Source: Roseomonas sp. (GTDB lineage Bacteria > Pseudomonadota > Alphaproteobacteria > Acetobacterales > Acetobacteraceae). Taken from it: a stretch of 64,000 nt of DNA. Below, piece by piece: positions 26,313 through 36,004 of the stretch. The notes beneath the pieces were generated by a model. That model was not told the DNA's origin and made no database searches. It saw only the letters and a program-made list of their open reading frames with translations. The number at the start of each line of letters is the position of its first letter. Position 1 is the first letter of the stretch. Position numbers and translations under genes: made by a program. Location: the NCBI GenBank assembly GCA_020249775.1, contig JADCFA010000029.1, forward strand, positions 20,139-84,138, written 5' to 3'.

Positions 26313-27974
26313 CTATTCCCGCCGCATCATGCGCGTAAGAGCGGCAACAGGCAGCAGCCCTACCAGCACAATCAGCACGGCTGCGGTTGATGCCTCGGCC
26401 AATCGTTCATCGGAAGCGAGATTATAGACACGCACCGCAAGCGTATCGAGGTCAAAGGGCCGCACAATCAGCGTCGCCGGCAATTCCTTCATGGTGTCCA
26501 CAAACACCAATAGCCCCGCGGTCAGCAGCGCGCCGCGCGCCAGCGGCACTTCAACCTCGCGCACCGCCTGGCCCGGGCGGCGGCCCAGGACGCGCGCCGC
26601 ATCGGTATAGGATGGCTTGAGCCGCGCCAGCCCCGATTCCACCGTGGACAAGGCCACCGCCAGAAAGCGCACCAGATAGGCAAACACCAGCGCCACCATG
26701 GTGCCCGACAGCAATAGCCCGGACGAAACGCCAAAGCGCGTGCGCAGCCAGGAATCGAGCGCATTGTCGAACAACCCGAAGGGCACCAACACACCCACCG
26801 CAATCACCGAACCCGGCAGCGCATAGCCAAGCGATGCCACCCGATTGGCGATGGAGCGTGCCGGAGAAGGGTAAAGCCGTGCCGCCCAGGCCATGCCGGC
26901 CGCGAGCAGCACCGCAAGCACAGCAGTCATGCCCGACAGCACCAGGGAATTGCGTGCATAGGGCAGATAACGCGCTGGGCTGAAGGGATCGCCTGCCTGC
27001 ACCATCAGCCACAGCAAAGCGCCGGCCGGGATCACAAAACCGATGGTCAGCGGCAGCGCGCAGGCCAGCAGCACCATCGCTTCCCGCCAGCCGGAAAGCC
27101 GCACCGGGCGGAGCGCCGGGTGGCGTGTGGTGGTTGGGTGAAAACGCCGCCCTCCACGCGAAAAATGCTCAAGCGCCAACAGCAACCCGACACAGCCAAG
27201 CAGGGCCAGCGCAAGCTGCGCCGCGGCCGGGCGGTTATCCATGCCGAACCAGGCTTCATAAATGCCGGTGGTGAAACTCCGCACCGCGAAATGCTGCACC
27301 GTGCCGAAATCGGCCAGCGTTTCCATCAGCGCCAGCGCAATGCCGGCGGCCAAGGCAGGGCGTGCGAGCGGCAAGGCGACATGCAGAAAACTGCGCGCCA
27401 GCCCATGGCCGAGCGTGCGCGATGCCTCGATCAGACACACGCTTTGCTGCAAAAAGGCCGCACGGCAGAGCATATACACGTAAGGGTACAGCACCATGGC
27501 GAGCATGAGCGCCGCACCCGGCAGGCTGCGGATTTCCGGGAACCAATATTGTCCGAAGGAAAGCCCGGTGGCGGCGCGCAAAGTGCTTTGCACCGGCCCC
27601 GCCACATCCAACAGCCATGTATAGACATAGCCGCAAAGATAGGCGGGCATGGCAATCGGCAACAGCAAGGCTACTTCCAGAAAGCGCCTTCCGCGAAACT
27701 CACAGGCCACCACCAGCCAGGCGGTGATGGCGCCCGCGCTGCCTGCCATGGCCGCTACCAGCAAGGCCAAAAGCACGGAATTGGCCAGCATTTCCGGTAG
27801 TGTCGTGGCGAGGATATGCCGCCAGACCTCGCCCCCTGGCGCAGCGGCCGTCACCAGCACGGCCAGGATCGGCGTTGCCATGGCGCAGCCGACAAGCAGG
27901 GATCCCCAGGCCCAGGCAGGGCTGCGGCGCCGGGACGGCATGGCGGCAGGGGTTTCAGTGGTCGTGCTGGACAT
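26313..27974 (-). CDS. Iron(III)-type ABC transporter permease (FbpB/ThiP-like)
   Basis: A 553-residue inner-membrane permease with two homologous halves and about 12 membrane helices, typical of FbpB/SfuB ferric-iron permeases. Both halves carry the cytoplasmic EAA loop: EASRTLGHGLARSFLHVALP in the first and DAARVLGRRPGQAVREVEVP in the second. No binding-protein or ATPase gene is next to it; it follows the DUF4239 and M20 peptidase genes in the same direction (gap 47 bases). A Fur-controlled Fe3+ binding protein at 57342-58388 could be its partner (inference). Related thiamine or putrescine permeases are alternatives. Confidence 0.85.
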   Translation of the reverse strand: MSSTTTETPAAMPSRRRSPAWAWGSLLVGCAMATPILAVLVTAAAPGGEVWRHILATTLPEMLANSVLLALLVAAMAGSAGAITAWLVVACEFRGRRFLEVALLLPIAMPAYLCGYVYTWLLDVAGPVQSTLRAATGLSFGQYWFPEIRSLPGAALMLAMVLYPYVYMLCRAAFLQQSVCLIEASRTLGHGLARSFLHVALPLARPALAAGIALALMETLADFGTVQHFAVRSFTTGIYEAWFGMDNRPAAAQLALALLGCVGLLLALEHFSRGGRRFHPTTTRHPALRPVRLSGWREAMVLLACALPLTIGFVIPAGALLWLMVQAGDPFSPARYLPYARNSLVLSGMTAVLAVLLAAGMAWAARLYPSPARSIANRVASLGYALPGSVIAVGVLVPFGLFDNALDSWLRTRFGVSSGLLLSGTMVALVFAYLVRFLAVALSTVESGLARLKPSYTDAARVLGRRPGQAVREVEVPLARGALLTAGLLVFVDTMKELPATLIVRPFDLDTLAVRVYNLASDERLAEASTAAVLIVLVGLLPVAALTRMMRRE

Positions 27975-28021
27975 GACGAAGCCCCCCTATCACGGGCGAC
28001 GCTTGGGGGCGAGGTAGAGCC

Positions 28022-28828
28022 CTATCTTCGGACCGGCGCTATCCCTGGGCTGAAGCCATCCAGCGTCCAGTAATAAGCCGCCGCGCTGGAACGCAGGCTG
28101 CCGACACGCGGCGCACTCAAATCCAGGATCACCACGATCACCGATGTCCACATGCCGATCAGCAGCACGGAAAGGAAGGGCAGGGAAAGCCCGCGCAGCC
28201 CCAATTGATAGCCAAGCGCGCCGATGCTGAGCACCGCGATGCCCATCAGCAGCCAGACCATTTGCGGCGGCATGGTTTGGCTGAAGGCGAAGCGTTCGGC
28301 CGTTGAACTGTCAAACACTTCATTCGTCGCGGCCATCAAGGTTGCGGCAATCGCATCCGGCCTTTCGCGCACAATGGCCGTAACATTTTCCCAAATACGG
28401 GTCTGTAGCGCCGAGGTCTGGTCGTTGATGGCGCGCACAACTTCACGTTCCGCCGGCGCCGTGATGAAATCGGCGCGGAGCTTCGTGTATTCCTCAAGCA
28501 GCTTGGCGACTTCCTCGCCGCGAGGATGGCCAATCGCCTTGGCGCGCAGCCAGGCGGTGCCGAGCGCATTGGCCTCTGTCAGCGTGCCTTGGCGGCGTTC
28601 CTCAAAGCGCGTGCTGGCGAAGGACAGCGTGAGCGCCAGCACAAAGGCGAGCAGGCCGAGCATACCGCCCACCACAACGCCAACCCCTTCCCCCGGCGGG
28701 CTACCCTTCGCGGCCGCGCGCCGCCCGAGCCATAAGCCGAGCCTTTCCGCCACCCATTGGACTCCGAAAAAAAGCAGCCAGAAGGCAAGCAGGCTGAAGG
28801 CCAGGATTTCACCGAGCAGGTTTATCAT
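28022..28828 (-). CDS. DUF4239 (bestrophin-like) membrane protein
   Basis: A 268-residue membrane protein with an N-terminal helix (LGEILAFSLLAFWLLFFGVQ), a second helix (VVVGGMLGLLAFVLALTLSF), a long soluble helical part, and two C-terminal helices (MVWLLMGIAVLSIGALG, FLSVLLIGMWTSVIVVILDL). This layout, and FASTRFEERRQGTLTEANALGTAW in particular, fit the DUF4239 bestrophin-like domain family; function unknown. Its start overlaps the M20 peptidase stop by four bases. Confidence 0.8.
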   Translation of the reverse strand: MINLLGEILAFSLLAFWLLFFGVQWVAERLGLWLGRRAAAKGSPPGEGVGVVVGGMLGLLAFVLALTLSFASTRFEERRQGTLTEANALGTAWLRAKAIGHPRGEEVAKLLEEYTKLRADFITAPAEREVVRAINDQTSALQTRIWENVTAIVRERPDAIAATLMAATNEVFDSSTAERFAFSQTMPPQMVWLLMGIAVLSIGALGYQLGLRGLSLPFLSVLLIGMWTSVIVVILDLSAPRVGSLRSSAAAYYWTLDGFSPGIAPVRR

Positions 28829-30093
28829 TTGGCATTCTCCGCGCTCAAAAAATCAAAACCGGCCAGGGCATGGATTTGGGCGATGGCTTCCAATTCCGCG
28901 ACCGAAACCCATTCATCCGCGCCGCCCATATTATGCGGGGTTGGGCCATAAACCACGGTCGGCAGCCCTGCCATGCGAAACCAGCGCGCATCGGAACCAC
29001 CGACGCGCATATTCACCGCAACGGGCTCATGCAGCACATCCTCGGCCACCTGATGCACCTGGCGGATGATGGGGGCGGCAGGGTCAGTGTGGTTGGGTTC
29101 AAAGCAGCGCAGCACGCGCCAGGTGATGCCCGGCAGCGCATCCAAGGCTCTATGTAATTCAGCGAGCAGCCGCGTGCTGGCCACACCCACCGGCAGGCGG
29201 ATATCACAGGCGGCACGGGCCGAGGCTGGCACCAGATTAGGTGAGGCGCCGCCTTCGACGCGCCCGATATTCACGGTGACACTGCCGAGCACCGCGGCTT
29301 CGCCAGCGCCCGAGAGCGCTTCACTGATGCCGCGCGCGGCGGCGATGGCGGCAGTGACGGCCGGCGGCGCTTCGGGCGCCATGGAGCGCAGTGCGGCCAC
29401 CGCATCCAGGGCAGCGCGCAGCCGGTCAATGGCGTTATCGCCCAAATGAACATGGGCGCCATGGGAAGCGCGGCCCGCAGCCTCGATCTCGATCCAGACA
29501 AAGCCCTTTTCGCCAAAGCGCAGCACGCGCGGGCTGCCGGCATCGCCAATGATCACGCCATCCGCCTGGGCCAGGCCCGGCACATGATCCAGCAGCCATT
29601 TGGTGCCAAGCGGGCCCATGCTTTCCTCATCGCCGGCCAGCGTCAGCAGGGCCTCGCCCCGCCAGGCGGCACGATATTCGGCGAGCAAGGCAAAGGCCAG
29701 CATGGAAGCAGCGATGCCGCCCTTCATGTCGGCGACCCCGCGACCATAAAGCCGGCCATCGCGCAACACGCCGCCCAAGGGGGGCACGGTCCAGGGCAAA
29801 GCCTCATTCACCGGGTAGGTATCCAGATGGCCGTTATAGGCGAGCAGCCGCCCCGGCCCGGCACCACGGATGCGCGCAACCAGGTTGGTCACCTGGGGGG
29901 CGGTTTCATGCAGGGAAATCTCAGCCGTCGGGGCAAGGGAACGCAGCATGGCGGCGGCTTCTCCCGCAACTCCCCGCACATCGCCGGGCGGGTTGGGGGA
30001 GGCGATGGCGGTCAGGCGTTGCGTCAGCGCCACCACCTCTGGCGCGCGGCGCGCGGCGGCGTTGGCGAAAGCGGCGCGGGCGGCGGCGTTCAT
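28825..30093 (-). CDS. M20 family metallopeptidase (ArgE/DapE/ACY1 type)
   Basis: A 422-residue dinuclear zinc hydrolase. Metal and catalytic motifs: YNGHLDTYPV (HxD), GRGVADMKGG, GDEESMG (catalytic Glu plus ligand Glu), and GGSDARWF with VVYGP near the C-terminus. The dimerisation domain lies between (about residues 190-320). The open frame begins at 30381, but the protein homology starts at MNAAARAAFA, so I chose ATG 30091-30093. It probably deacylates or hydrolyses an amino-acid derivative or dipeptide; the exact substrate is unknown. First gene of a run with DUF4239 and the ABC permease. Confidence 0.88.
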   Translation of the reverse strand: MNAAARAAFANAAARRAPEVVALTQRLTAIASPNPPGDVRGVAGEAAAMLRSLAPTAEISLHETAPQVTNLVARIRGAGPGRLLAYNGHLDTYPVNEALPWTVPPLGGVLRDGRLYGRGVADMKGGIAASMLAFALLAEYRAAWRGEALLTLAGDEESMGPLGTKWLLDHVPGLAQADGVIIGDAGSPRVLRFGEKGFVWIEIEAAGRASHGAHVHLGDNAIDRLRAALDAVAALRSMAPEAPPAVTAAIAAARGISEALSGAGEAAVLGSVTVNIGRVEGGASPNLVPASARAACDIRLPVGVASTRLLAELHRALDALPGITWRVLRCFEPNHTDPAAPIIRQVHQVAEDVLHEPVAVNMRVGGSDARWFRMAGLPTVVYGPTPHNMGGADEWVSVAELEAIAQIHALAGFDFLSAENAK

Positions 30094-30232
30094 CCAGCTA
30101 CCCTGAGGGGAGGCGTGCAGACTGGCAAGCCGGTTTGTGCTTGCAATATTGGCCGGCGCGGGCATATCCGGACCCAACGGGCTTTGGCCGGGCTGCCGCA
30201 GGGGCCGCCTCGCCCCTCTGGAGAACTCCCCC

Positions 30233-30763
30233 ATGCGCATAGATGCCATTCCCATCGGCAAGGACCCGCCGAATGATGTGAATGTGATCGTTGAAGTCCC
30301 GATCGGCGGCGAGCCCATCAAATACGAAATGGACAAGGCCGCCGGTACGCTTTTCGTGGACCGCTTTCTGCACACACCCATGCGCTATCCGGGGAATTAC
30401 GGCTTTGTGCCGCATACGCTTTCCGAAGATGGCGACCCGATTGATGTGCTGGTGGCCAATACGCGGCCCATCGTCCCTGGCGCGGTGTTGAATGTGCGCC
30501 CCGTTGGCGTGATGAAGATGGAAGATGATGGCGGGGGGGATGAGAAGATCATTGCTGTCCCTTCCGACAAGCTGACCCAGCGCTATTTGCATGTGCGCAA
30601 CCACACTGACCTGCCCAAGATCACCATTGAGCAAATCCAGCATTTTTTTGAGCACTACAAAGACCTGGAGCCCGGCAAATGGGTGAAATTCATCGGCTGG
30701 GGCGATGCCGATGAGGCGCGCCGGCTGATCCGGGAAGCGATTGAACGGGCGAAAACTGTCTGA
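30233..30763 (+). CDS. ppa: Inorganic pyrophosphatase, family I
   Basis: A 176-residue soluble pyrophosphatase that pulls biosynthetic reactions forward by hydrolysing PPi. The family signature [10 protein letters not shown] is present, with [13 protein letters not shown] and the metal-binding [16 protein letters not shown] near the end. The start ATG at 30233 follows TCTGGAGAACTC; the frame upstream to 30137 is not part of the enzyme. It lies next to hppA on the same strand, so cytosolic and membrane pyrophosphatases are encoded side by side. Confidence 0.97.
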   Translation: MRIDAIPIGKDPPNDVNVIVEVPIGGEPIKYEMDKAAGTLFVDRFLHTPMRYPGNYGFVPHTLSEDGDPIDVLVANTRPIVPGAVLNVRPVGVMKMEDDGGGDEKIIAVPSDKLTQRYLHVRNHTDLPKITIEQIQHFFEHYKDLEPGKWVKFIGWGDADEARRLIREAIERAKTV

Positions 30764-30858
30764 ATCAGCCTGAAAAGGGCGGGTTTTCGGCCTGAATCCC
30801 GCCTCCCCCGTTGCGCCCCTGCCCTACCCCTTTTATGGAAGCGCCCTATCGAGGCTGT

Positions 30859-30895
30859 CGCGGAGTGAGACTCCGCGCCGGTCCCCATGCCGGCG
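30859..30895 (+). promoter_or_regulatory. Overlapping hairpins in the hppA leader
   Basis: CGCGGAG (30859-30865) pairs perfectly with CTCCGCG (30871-30877), and CGCCGG (30876-30881) pairs with CCGGCG (30890-30895). The two stems share bases 30876-30877, so they compete at their base. They lie 42-78 bases upstream of the hppA start. Whether this is a terminator-type switch or only GC-rich structure cannot be told from sequence. Confidence 0.4.
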
Positions 30896-30936
30896 CGCGG
30901 CGGCCTTAACCGCGCCACGAAGGGGGAGTCTAAGCT

Positions 30937-33060
30937 TTGCTGACCTTATCGCTGATCCTTGTGATCGCGCTTGGGGCGTTGTCCATCGCCTATGGTGTGA
31001 TCACTGCCAAGGATGTGCTTTCGCGCGATCCCGGTTCGCCGCGGATGCAGGAAATTGCTCTCGCCATTCAGGAAGGCGCATCGGCCTATCTGAAGCGGCA
31101 ATACGGCACCATTGCCATTGTGGGCGTGGTGCTTTTCGCCCTGGTCGCCTGGCGGCTTGGCTTTGCCGTGGCGATTGGCTTTGCCATTGGCGCCATCCTG
31201 TCCGGTGTCGCGGGCTTCATCGGCATGAATGTCTCCGTGCGCGCCAATCTGCGGACCGCGCAGGCTTCCACGCAATCCCTCGCCGCTGGCCTTGATGTTG
31301 CGTTCAAATCGGGCGCCATTACGGGGATGCTGGTGGCGGGCCTCGCGCTGCTGGGTGTGGCGGTTTACTTCTTCATCCTGAGCGTGCTGGGCGGCTTCGC
31401 ACCCAATAGCCGCACGGTGATTGATGCGCTGGTGGCCCTTGGCTTCGGCGCTTCGCTGATTTCGATTTTTGCGCGCTTGGGCGGCGGCATCTTCACCAAG
31501 GGTGCGGATGTGGGCGGCGATATGGTGGGCAAGGTGGAAGCCGGCATCCCTGAGGATGACCCCCGCAACCCCGCCACCATCGCCGATAATGTCGGTGACA
31601 ATGTGGGCGATTGCGCCGGCATGGCCGCTGACTTGTTCGAGACCTATGCGGTGACCATGGTCGCCACCATGGTGCTTGCGGCGATTGCCTTCACCGATCC
31701 GGGCAATATGGTGCGCGGCATGATCTATCCGCTCGCGATTGGGGCGGTTTGCGTCGTGACCTCCATCGTCGGTACTTACTTCGTGAAGTTGCCGGCGAAT
31801 AATTCCATCATGGGCGCCATGTATCGCGGCTTCATCGTGACGGGCATCCTGTCCTTGATCGTGCTGCTGCCGCTGACCTATCTGGTCTTTGGCTTCGGTT
31901 CCATGACGGCGGCGGGCACCAGCTTCACCTCCTTCGACCTGTTCCTATGCGGCGTGGTCGGGCTGGCGGTGACGGGGCTGATCGTTTGGATCACGGAATA
32001 CTATACCGGCACGGGCTTCCGCCCGGTGAAGGCGATTGCCGAAAGCTCGGTCACGGGCCATGGCACGAATGTGATCCGCGGGCTTGCGGTTTCGATGGAA
32101 AGCACCGCGGTGCCGGCCATCATCATCATCGCGGGCGTGCTGATCACCTATGCGCTGGCGGGGCTTTACGGCATTGCCATTGCGGTGACGACCATGCTGG
32201 CGCTGGCTGGCGTGGTGGTGGCGCTGGATGCCTTCGGCCCGGTGACGGATAACGCGGGCGGCATTGCCGAAATGGCTGGCCTGCCCAAGGAAATCCGTCA
32301 GACCACGGATGCGCTGGATGCGGTTGGCAATACGACCAAGGCGGTGACCAAGGGCTATGCCATTGGTTCAGCCGGTCTTGGTGCGCTGGTGCTGTTTGCC
32401 GCCTATACGCAGGATCTGAACTACTTCGTTCAGAATGCGGCGCAGTATCCGTATTTCCAGGGGGTGGGTAATCTGACCTTCTCGCTTTCCAGCCCATATG
32501 TTGTGGTGGGTCTGCTGTTCGGTGGCTTGCTGCCGTATCTGTTCGGCGGCATGGCGATGACAGCGGTGGGCCGCGCGGCAATGAGCGTGGTTGAAGAAGT
32601 GCGGCGCCAGTTCAAGGAAAAGCCGGGCATCATGCAGGGCACCGACAAGCCGGATTACGGCCGTGCGGTGGATATGCTGACCAAGGCGGCGATCAAGGAA
32701 ATGATCATCCCGTCCATGCTGCCCGTACTTTCCCCGCTGGTGGTGTATTTCGGCATCAACGCCATTGCCGGGAAGGCGGCCGCCTTCGAAGCCTTGGGCG
32801 CGATGCTGCTTGGCGTGATTGTGACCGGCTTCTTTGTCGCGGTTTCCATGACCACCGGTGGTGGCGCCTGGGATAATGCGAAGAAGTATATTGAAGATGG
32901 TCATCATGGCGGCAAGGGCTCTGAGGCCCATAAGGCCGCTGTCACCGGCGACACGGTTGGCGACCCGTATAAGGATACGGCGGGCCCGGCGGTGAACCCG
33001 ATGATCAAGATCACCAACATCGTCGCCCTGCTGTTGCTGGCGATGCTGGCGCATAGCTGA
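30937..33060 (+). CDS. hppA: Membrane-bound proton-translocating pyrophosphatase
   Basis: A 707-residue integral membrane PPase with about 16 helices that couples PPi hydrolysis to H+ pumping. The catalytic loops are clear: [40 protein letters not shown], and [12 protein letters not shown]. The segment [14 protein letters not shown] carries Lys and Thr at the positions that mark the potassium-independent class. The start is TTG at 30937 with AGGGGGAG eight bases upstream. It follows ppa by 173 bases and ends at a strong terminator. Confidence 0.96.
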   Translation: MLTLSLILVIALGALSIAYGVITAKDVLSRDPGSPRMQEIALAIQEGASAYLKRQYGTIAIVGVVLFALVAWRLGFAVAIGFAIGAILSGVAGFIGMNVSVRANLRTAQASTQSLAAGLDVAFKSGAITGMLVAGLALLGVAVYFFILSVLGGFAPNSRTVIDALVALGFGASLISIFARLGGGIFTKGADVGGDMVGKVEAGIPEDDPRNPATIADNVGDNVGDCAGMAADLFETYAVTMVATMVLAAIAFTDPGNMVRGMIYPLAIGAVCVVTSIVGTYFVKLPANNSIMGAMYRGFIVTGILSLIVLLPLTYLVFGFGSMTAAGTSFTSFDLFLCGVVGLAVTGLIVWITEYYTGTGFRPVKAIAESSVTGHGTNVIRGLAVSMESTAVPAIIIIAGVLITYALAGLYGIAIAVTTMLALAGVVVALDAFGPVTDNAGGIAEMAGLPKEIRQTTDALDAVGNTTKAVTKGYAIGSAGLGALVLFAAYTQDLNYFVQNAAQYPYFQGVGNLTFSLSSPYVVVGLLFGGLLPYLFGGMAMTAVGRAAMSVVEEVRRQFKEKPGIMQGTDKPDYGRAVDMLTKAAIKEMIIPSMLPVLSPLVVYFGINAIAGKAAAFEALGAMLLGVIVTGFFVAVSMTTGGGAWDNAKKYIEDGHHGGKGSEAHKAAVTGDTVGDPYKDTAGPAVNPMIKITNIVALLLLAMLAHS

Positions 33061-33090
33061 GCTTGTTGCGGCGGCGCTGCCGCCCCAACA

Positions 33091-33127
33091 AAAAGCCCAG
33101 GGGGGTTCTGCCTCCTGGGCTTTTTTT
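33091..33127. terminator. Terminator after hppA
   Basis: AAAAGCCCAGG (33091-33101) pairs with CCTGGGCTTTT (33114-33124), followed by more T. The stem is preceded by A and followed by T, so it can act in both directions, between hppA (plus) and the SDR gene (minus). Confidence 0.9.
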
Positions 33128-33167
33128 GTCTTCGCTTGGTGAAGTCCGCGCGGCTGCGGCCCTGCAA

Positions 33168-33974
33168 TCAAAAAGCCGTCCAGCCACCATCTACCGGCAA
33201 GGTAATCCCGGTGACGAAGGAAGATTGGCTTGAGGCAAGCCACAAGATACCCTCGGCCTGTTCTTCGGGTGTCGCGTTGCGGCCAAGCAGGCCTTGGATC
33301 TTGGCGGGCGTCAGGCTATTCGGATCAAGCCCTGGATTGGTCTTCATCCGATCACCGATATAGCTTTCAACCAGGCGGCCGGCCTGTTCCACCATGGGCG
33401 TATCCGTGCCGGATGGGCAAATGGCGTTGCAGCGAATGCCATGCCGCGCATAGTCCAGCGCGATGCTGCGCGTGAGCCCCACCACGCCATGCTTGCTGGC
33501 GGCATAGGCGGGCGCGCCATTCAAGCCGGTGATGCCGCCAATGGACGCCATATTGACGATGACGCCGCCACCCTGCGCGACCATTTGGCGCAATTCCGCG
33601 CGGCAGCAGAGAAAAACGCCGGTCAGGTTCACCGCCATGACACGCTGCCACATCTCAAGCGATGCTTCACTCACGGTGGCGACTTCCGGCTGCATGATGC
33701 CGGCATTATTCACCGCGACATCCAGGCGGCCATAGGCGGCGACGCAGTCTGCCACCATGGCGTCGGCCCCTGCTTCGGAGGACGCATCCACCACCATCGC
33801 GCGTGCCGTGCCGCCGGCGCTGACGATAGAGGCCCGCAAGGCTTCCAATTCATCGGCAATAATATCGGTCAGCAGAAGGCGCGCACCTTCGGCCGCGGCA
33901 AGCCTGGATGTCGCGGCGCCAATGCCGCGCGCCGCACCGGTGATGATCATCGCCGCGCCATTGAAACGGGACAT
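33168..33974 (-). CDS. Short-chain dehydrogenase/reductase
   Basis: A 268-residue classical SDR using NAD(P)H. Cofactor motif TGAARGIGAATSRL, Asp after strand 2 in LLLTDIIADE (favouring NAD), VNNAGIM, catalytic Ser in NMASIGGITG, and the YAASKHG active-site pair Tyr-Lys, ending ITLPVDGGWTAF. The start ATG at 33972-33974 follows CAGGAGGCGTC; the longer frame to 34085 overlaps argG. It lies downstream of argG on the same strand but is separated by a hairpin. The substrate cannot be predicted. Confidence 0.9.
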   Translation of the reverse strand: MSRFNGAAMIITGAARGIGAATSRLAAAEGARLLLTDIIADELEALRASIVSAGGTARAMVVDASSEAGADAMVADCVAAYGRLDVAVNNAGIMQPEVATVSEASLEMWQRVMAVNLTGVFLCCRAELRQMVAQGGGVIVNMASIGGITGLNGAPAYAASKHGVVGLTRSIALDYARHGIRCNAICPSGTDTPMVEQAGRLVESYIGDRMKTNPGLDPNSLTPAKIQGLLGRNATPEEQAEGILWLASSQSSFVTGITLPVDGGWTAF

Positions 33975-33999
33975 GACGCCTCCTGCTGGATGTGTGGCA

Positions 34000-34018
34000 G
34001 GCGGGGTCAGACCCCGCC
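34000..34018 (-). terminator. Hairpin after argG
   Basis: A perfect 8-base stem GGCGGGGT / ACCCCGCC with a 3-base loop lies between the argG stop and the SDR start. There is no T tract, so termination is probable but not certain. Confidence 0.55.
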
Positions 34019-34029
34019 CGGGTTTCAGT

Positions 34030-35265
34030 TCAAAGCTGCCCACCCTTGCGGCCAGCCATGGCGCCAAGCCGCAGGCGCAGCGCATTCAGCTTGATGAATC
34101 CTTGCGCATCAAACTGGTCATATGCGCCCTGATCATCCTCGAACGTCACATGCTTCATGGAATAGAGGCTATTGGGCGATTGCCGCCCAGTGACGATGGT
34201 ATTGCCCTTATAGAGCTTGAGCCGCACGGTGCCTGAGACGCTGTGCTGGCTTTCATCAATGAGTGCTTGCAGCATGCGCCGTTCGGGTGCGAACCAGAAG
34301 CCGTTATAGATCAGCTCCGCATAGCGCGGCATTAAACTATCTTTGAGATGCGCCGCTTCGCGATCGAGCGTGATGCTTTCCATGGCGCGATGCGCCACAT
34401 AAAGAATGGTGCCGCCGGGTGTTTCATAACAACCGCGGGACTTCATGCCGACAAAGCGGTTTTCGACCAGATCAAGCCGGCCAATGCCGTTTTCCTTGCC
34501 TAGTGCATTCAAGCGTGTGAGCAAGGTGGCGGGTGACAGGCGTTCGCCATTGATGCCAACCGCATCGCCGCGTTCGAATTCAATGGTGATATCGGTGGCG
34601 CGGTCCGGCGCATCCATCGGGCTGATGGTGCGCTGCCAAACCATTTCATCCGGCGCATCCCAGGGTTCTTCCAGGATTTTGCCTTCGCTGCTGCTGTGCA
34701 GAAGGTTGGCATCCACGCTGAAGGGTGCTTCGCCGCGCTTATCCTTGGCGATGGGGATCTGGTGCTCCTCGGCGAATTGGATCAAGCGCGTGCGGCTGGT
34801 CAGGTCCCATTCGCGCCAGGGGGCGATTACCTTCACATCGGGCTTCAGCGCGTAATAGCTGAGTTCAAACCGCACCTGGTCATTGCCTTTGCCGGTCGCG
34901 CCATGCGCCACGGCATCGGCACCCATGGCTTCGGCGATTTCAATCTGGCGCTTGGCAATCAGCGGGCGCGCGATGGAGGTGCCGAGCAGATACATGCCCT
35001 CATACAGCGCATTGGCGCGGAACATCGGGAAGACGAAATCGCGGATGAATTCTTCCCGCAAATCATCCATGAAAATATTTTCCGGCTTGATGCCAAGCAG
35101 CAGCGCCTTGTCGCGCGCCGGGCCCAATTCCTCACCCTGGCCAAGATCGGCGGTGAAGGTGATGACTTCGCACTTATAGGTGGTTTGCAGCCATTTCAGG
35201 ATGACGCTGGTATCAAGCCCACCGGAATAGGCGAGCACGACCTTCTTCACATCTTTGACGCGCAT
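34030..35265 (-). CDS. argG: Argininosuccinate synthase
   Basis: A 411-residue enzyme joining citrulline and aspartate with ATP in arginine synthesis. The PP-loop [12 protein letters not shown] is at the N-terminus, then [24 protein letters not shown], and the C-terminal [11 protein letters not shown]. The start ATG at 35263-35265 ([16 protein letters not shown]) is preceded by GGGAAAGATC; the frame beyond (to 35328) runs into a repeat and is rejected. It is the last recognisable housekeeping gene before the RTX stretch. Confidence 0.97.
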   Translation of the reverse strand: MRVKDVKKVVLAYSGGLDTSVILKWLQTTYKCEVITFTADLGQGEELGPARDKALLLGIKPENIFMDDLREEFIRDFVFPMFRANALYEGMYLLGTSIARPLIAKRQIEIAEAMGADAVAHGATGKGNDQVRFELSYYALKPDVKVIAPWREWDLTSRTRLIQFAEEHQIPIAKDKRGEAPFSVDANLLHSSSEGKILEEPWDAPDEMVWQRTISPMDAPDRATDITIEFERGDAVGINGERLSPATLLTRLNALGKENGIGRLDLVENRFVGMKSRGCYETPGGTILYVAHRAMESITLDREAAHLKDSLMPRYAELIYNGFWFAPERRMLQALIDESQHSVSGTVRLKLYKGNTIVTGRQSPNSLYSMKHVTFEDDQGAYDQFDAQGFIKLNALRLRLGAMAGRKGGQL

Positions 35266-35302
35266 GATCTTTCCCTTGGGAAGTGCAATATGGAAGGGCG
35301 AT

Positions 35303-35353
35303 ATGCCCCCCGCGCGCAGCAAGGGCAAGCGGGGCTTGCCCGGGCGTTTGGGC
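35303..35353 (+). repeat. GC-rich direct repeat, left copy
   Basis: About 51 bases beginning ATGCCCCCCG and containing AAGCGGGGCTTGC. The same sequence recurs with a few changes, in the same orientation, at 40453-40505. It can fold as GGGCAAG/CTTGCCC around a CGGGG loop; in the other copy the changes keep G:U pairs. The copies flank the 5.1 kb segment with the RTX gene. Confidence 0.65.
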
Positions 35354-35500
35354 TTATCGCTTGCGATTGGGCCGCGTTCCTGATCGCGGCGTGAGAGTTT
35401 TCAGGGGTTGCCTTAATTTGATGAGGTTTCTCAATGCCTTCCGTGTCGCTTCTGGTTCAGTCCTCTGCCGTTGAGGACCCTCGCCAGTCCCGGAGCATAT

Positions 35501-35597
35501 TACGTTCAGATGGGATCATCTGAACGTGTGAAGATGCTCGAAAAACAAAGATATAGACCGGGTTGCGTGAACCCATGGGAACGCAATACGCTCTAGG
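35501..35597. repeat. Composite palindromic intergenic element
   Basis: Two adjacent inverted repeats. The first is perfect: ACGTTCAGATG (35502-35512) / CATCTGAACGT (35517-35527) with a GGAT loop. The second pairs TAGACCGGGTTGCGT (35554-35568) with ACGCAATACGCTCTA (35581-35595), 12 of 15 positions. The linker with GATGCTCGAAAAACAAAGA resembles dispersed alphaproteobacterial repeats that end in a CTCTAG-type arm. It has no coding capacity. Confidence 0.65.
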
Positions 35598-36004
35598 AGC
35601 TGGGCCACCCACTACCGCAGCGGTGCGGAGCCATTGGGGCGTCCAAAATCGCCTGCATTGGGTAGGCTAAGTCGTTCTTTTCGGCGACCTGACGCGGCTG
35701 AGAACAGGCAGCAGACCACATAAACTGGCGATGGACATGACCCGCAACGCAGACGACAAACCCAGCCCAGAGATCCGCTGAAAAAAGCTGCCATGAACCC
35801 AGATTATTGGGCTCATGGCCATGTGGCCGCAGCGATAATGCTCTCAAGCGCCCGCCATAACGCGCCTCTAGCCGTGATGAGCACGCCCAGGGAGCAGAAT
35901 ATCGCCCCCATTGCGGAAGGGCTCCATCAAAGACGCCCCCATGGCTGACGCCCAGCGTCACCTTCCCCCAACAATGACCAGCAAGGCGCCTTCATCACGC
36001 CTTG
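35598..36004. other. Stretch without a supported gene
   Basis: Between the palindromic element and the RTX stop lie about 400 bases. The open frames here (for example 35593-35961 on the minus strand) have no start context and no family I recognise. It could be remnant sequence or an untranslated region. Confidence 0.5.

Noticed and set aside
35593..35961. A 122-codon open frame on the minus strand between argG and the RTX gene
   Set aside because: No ribosome site, no family character, high Trp/Cys/His content and overlap with another open frame; it looks like chance or remnant sequence.
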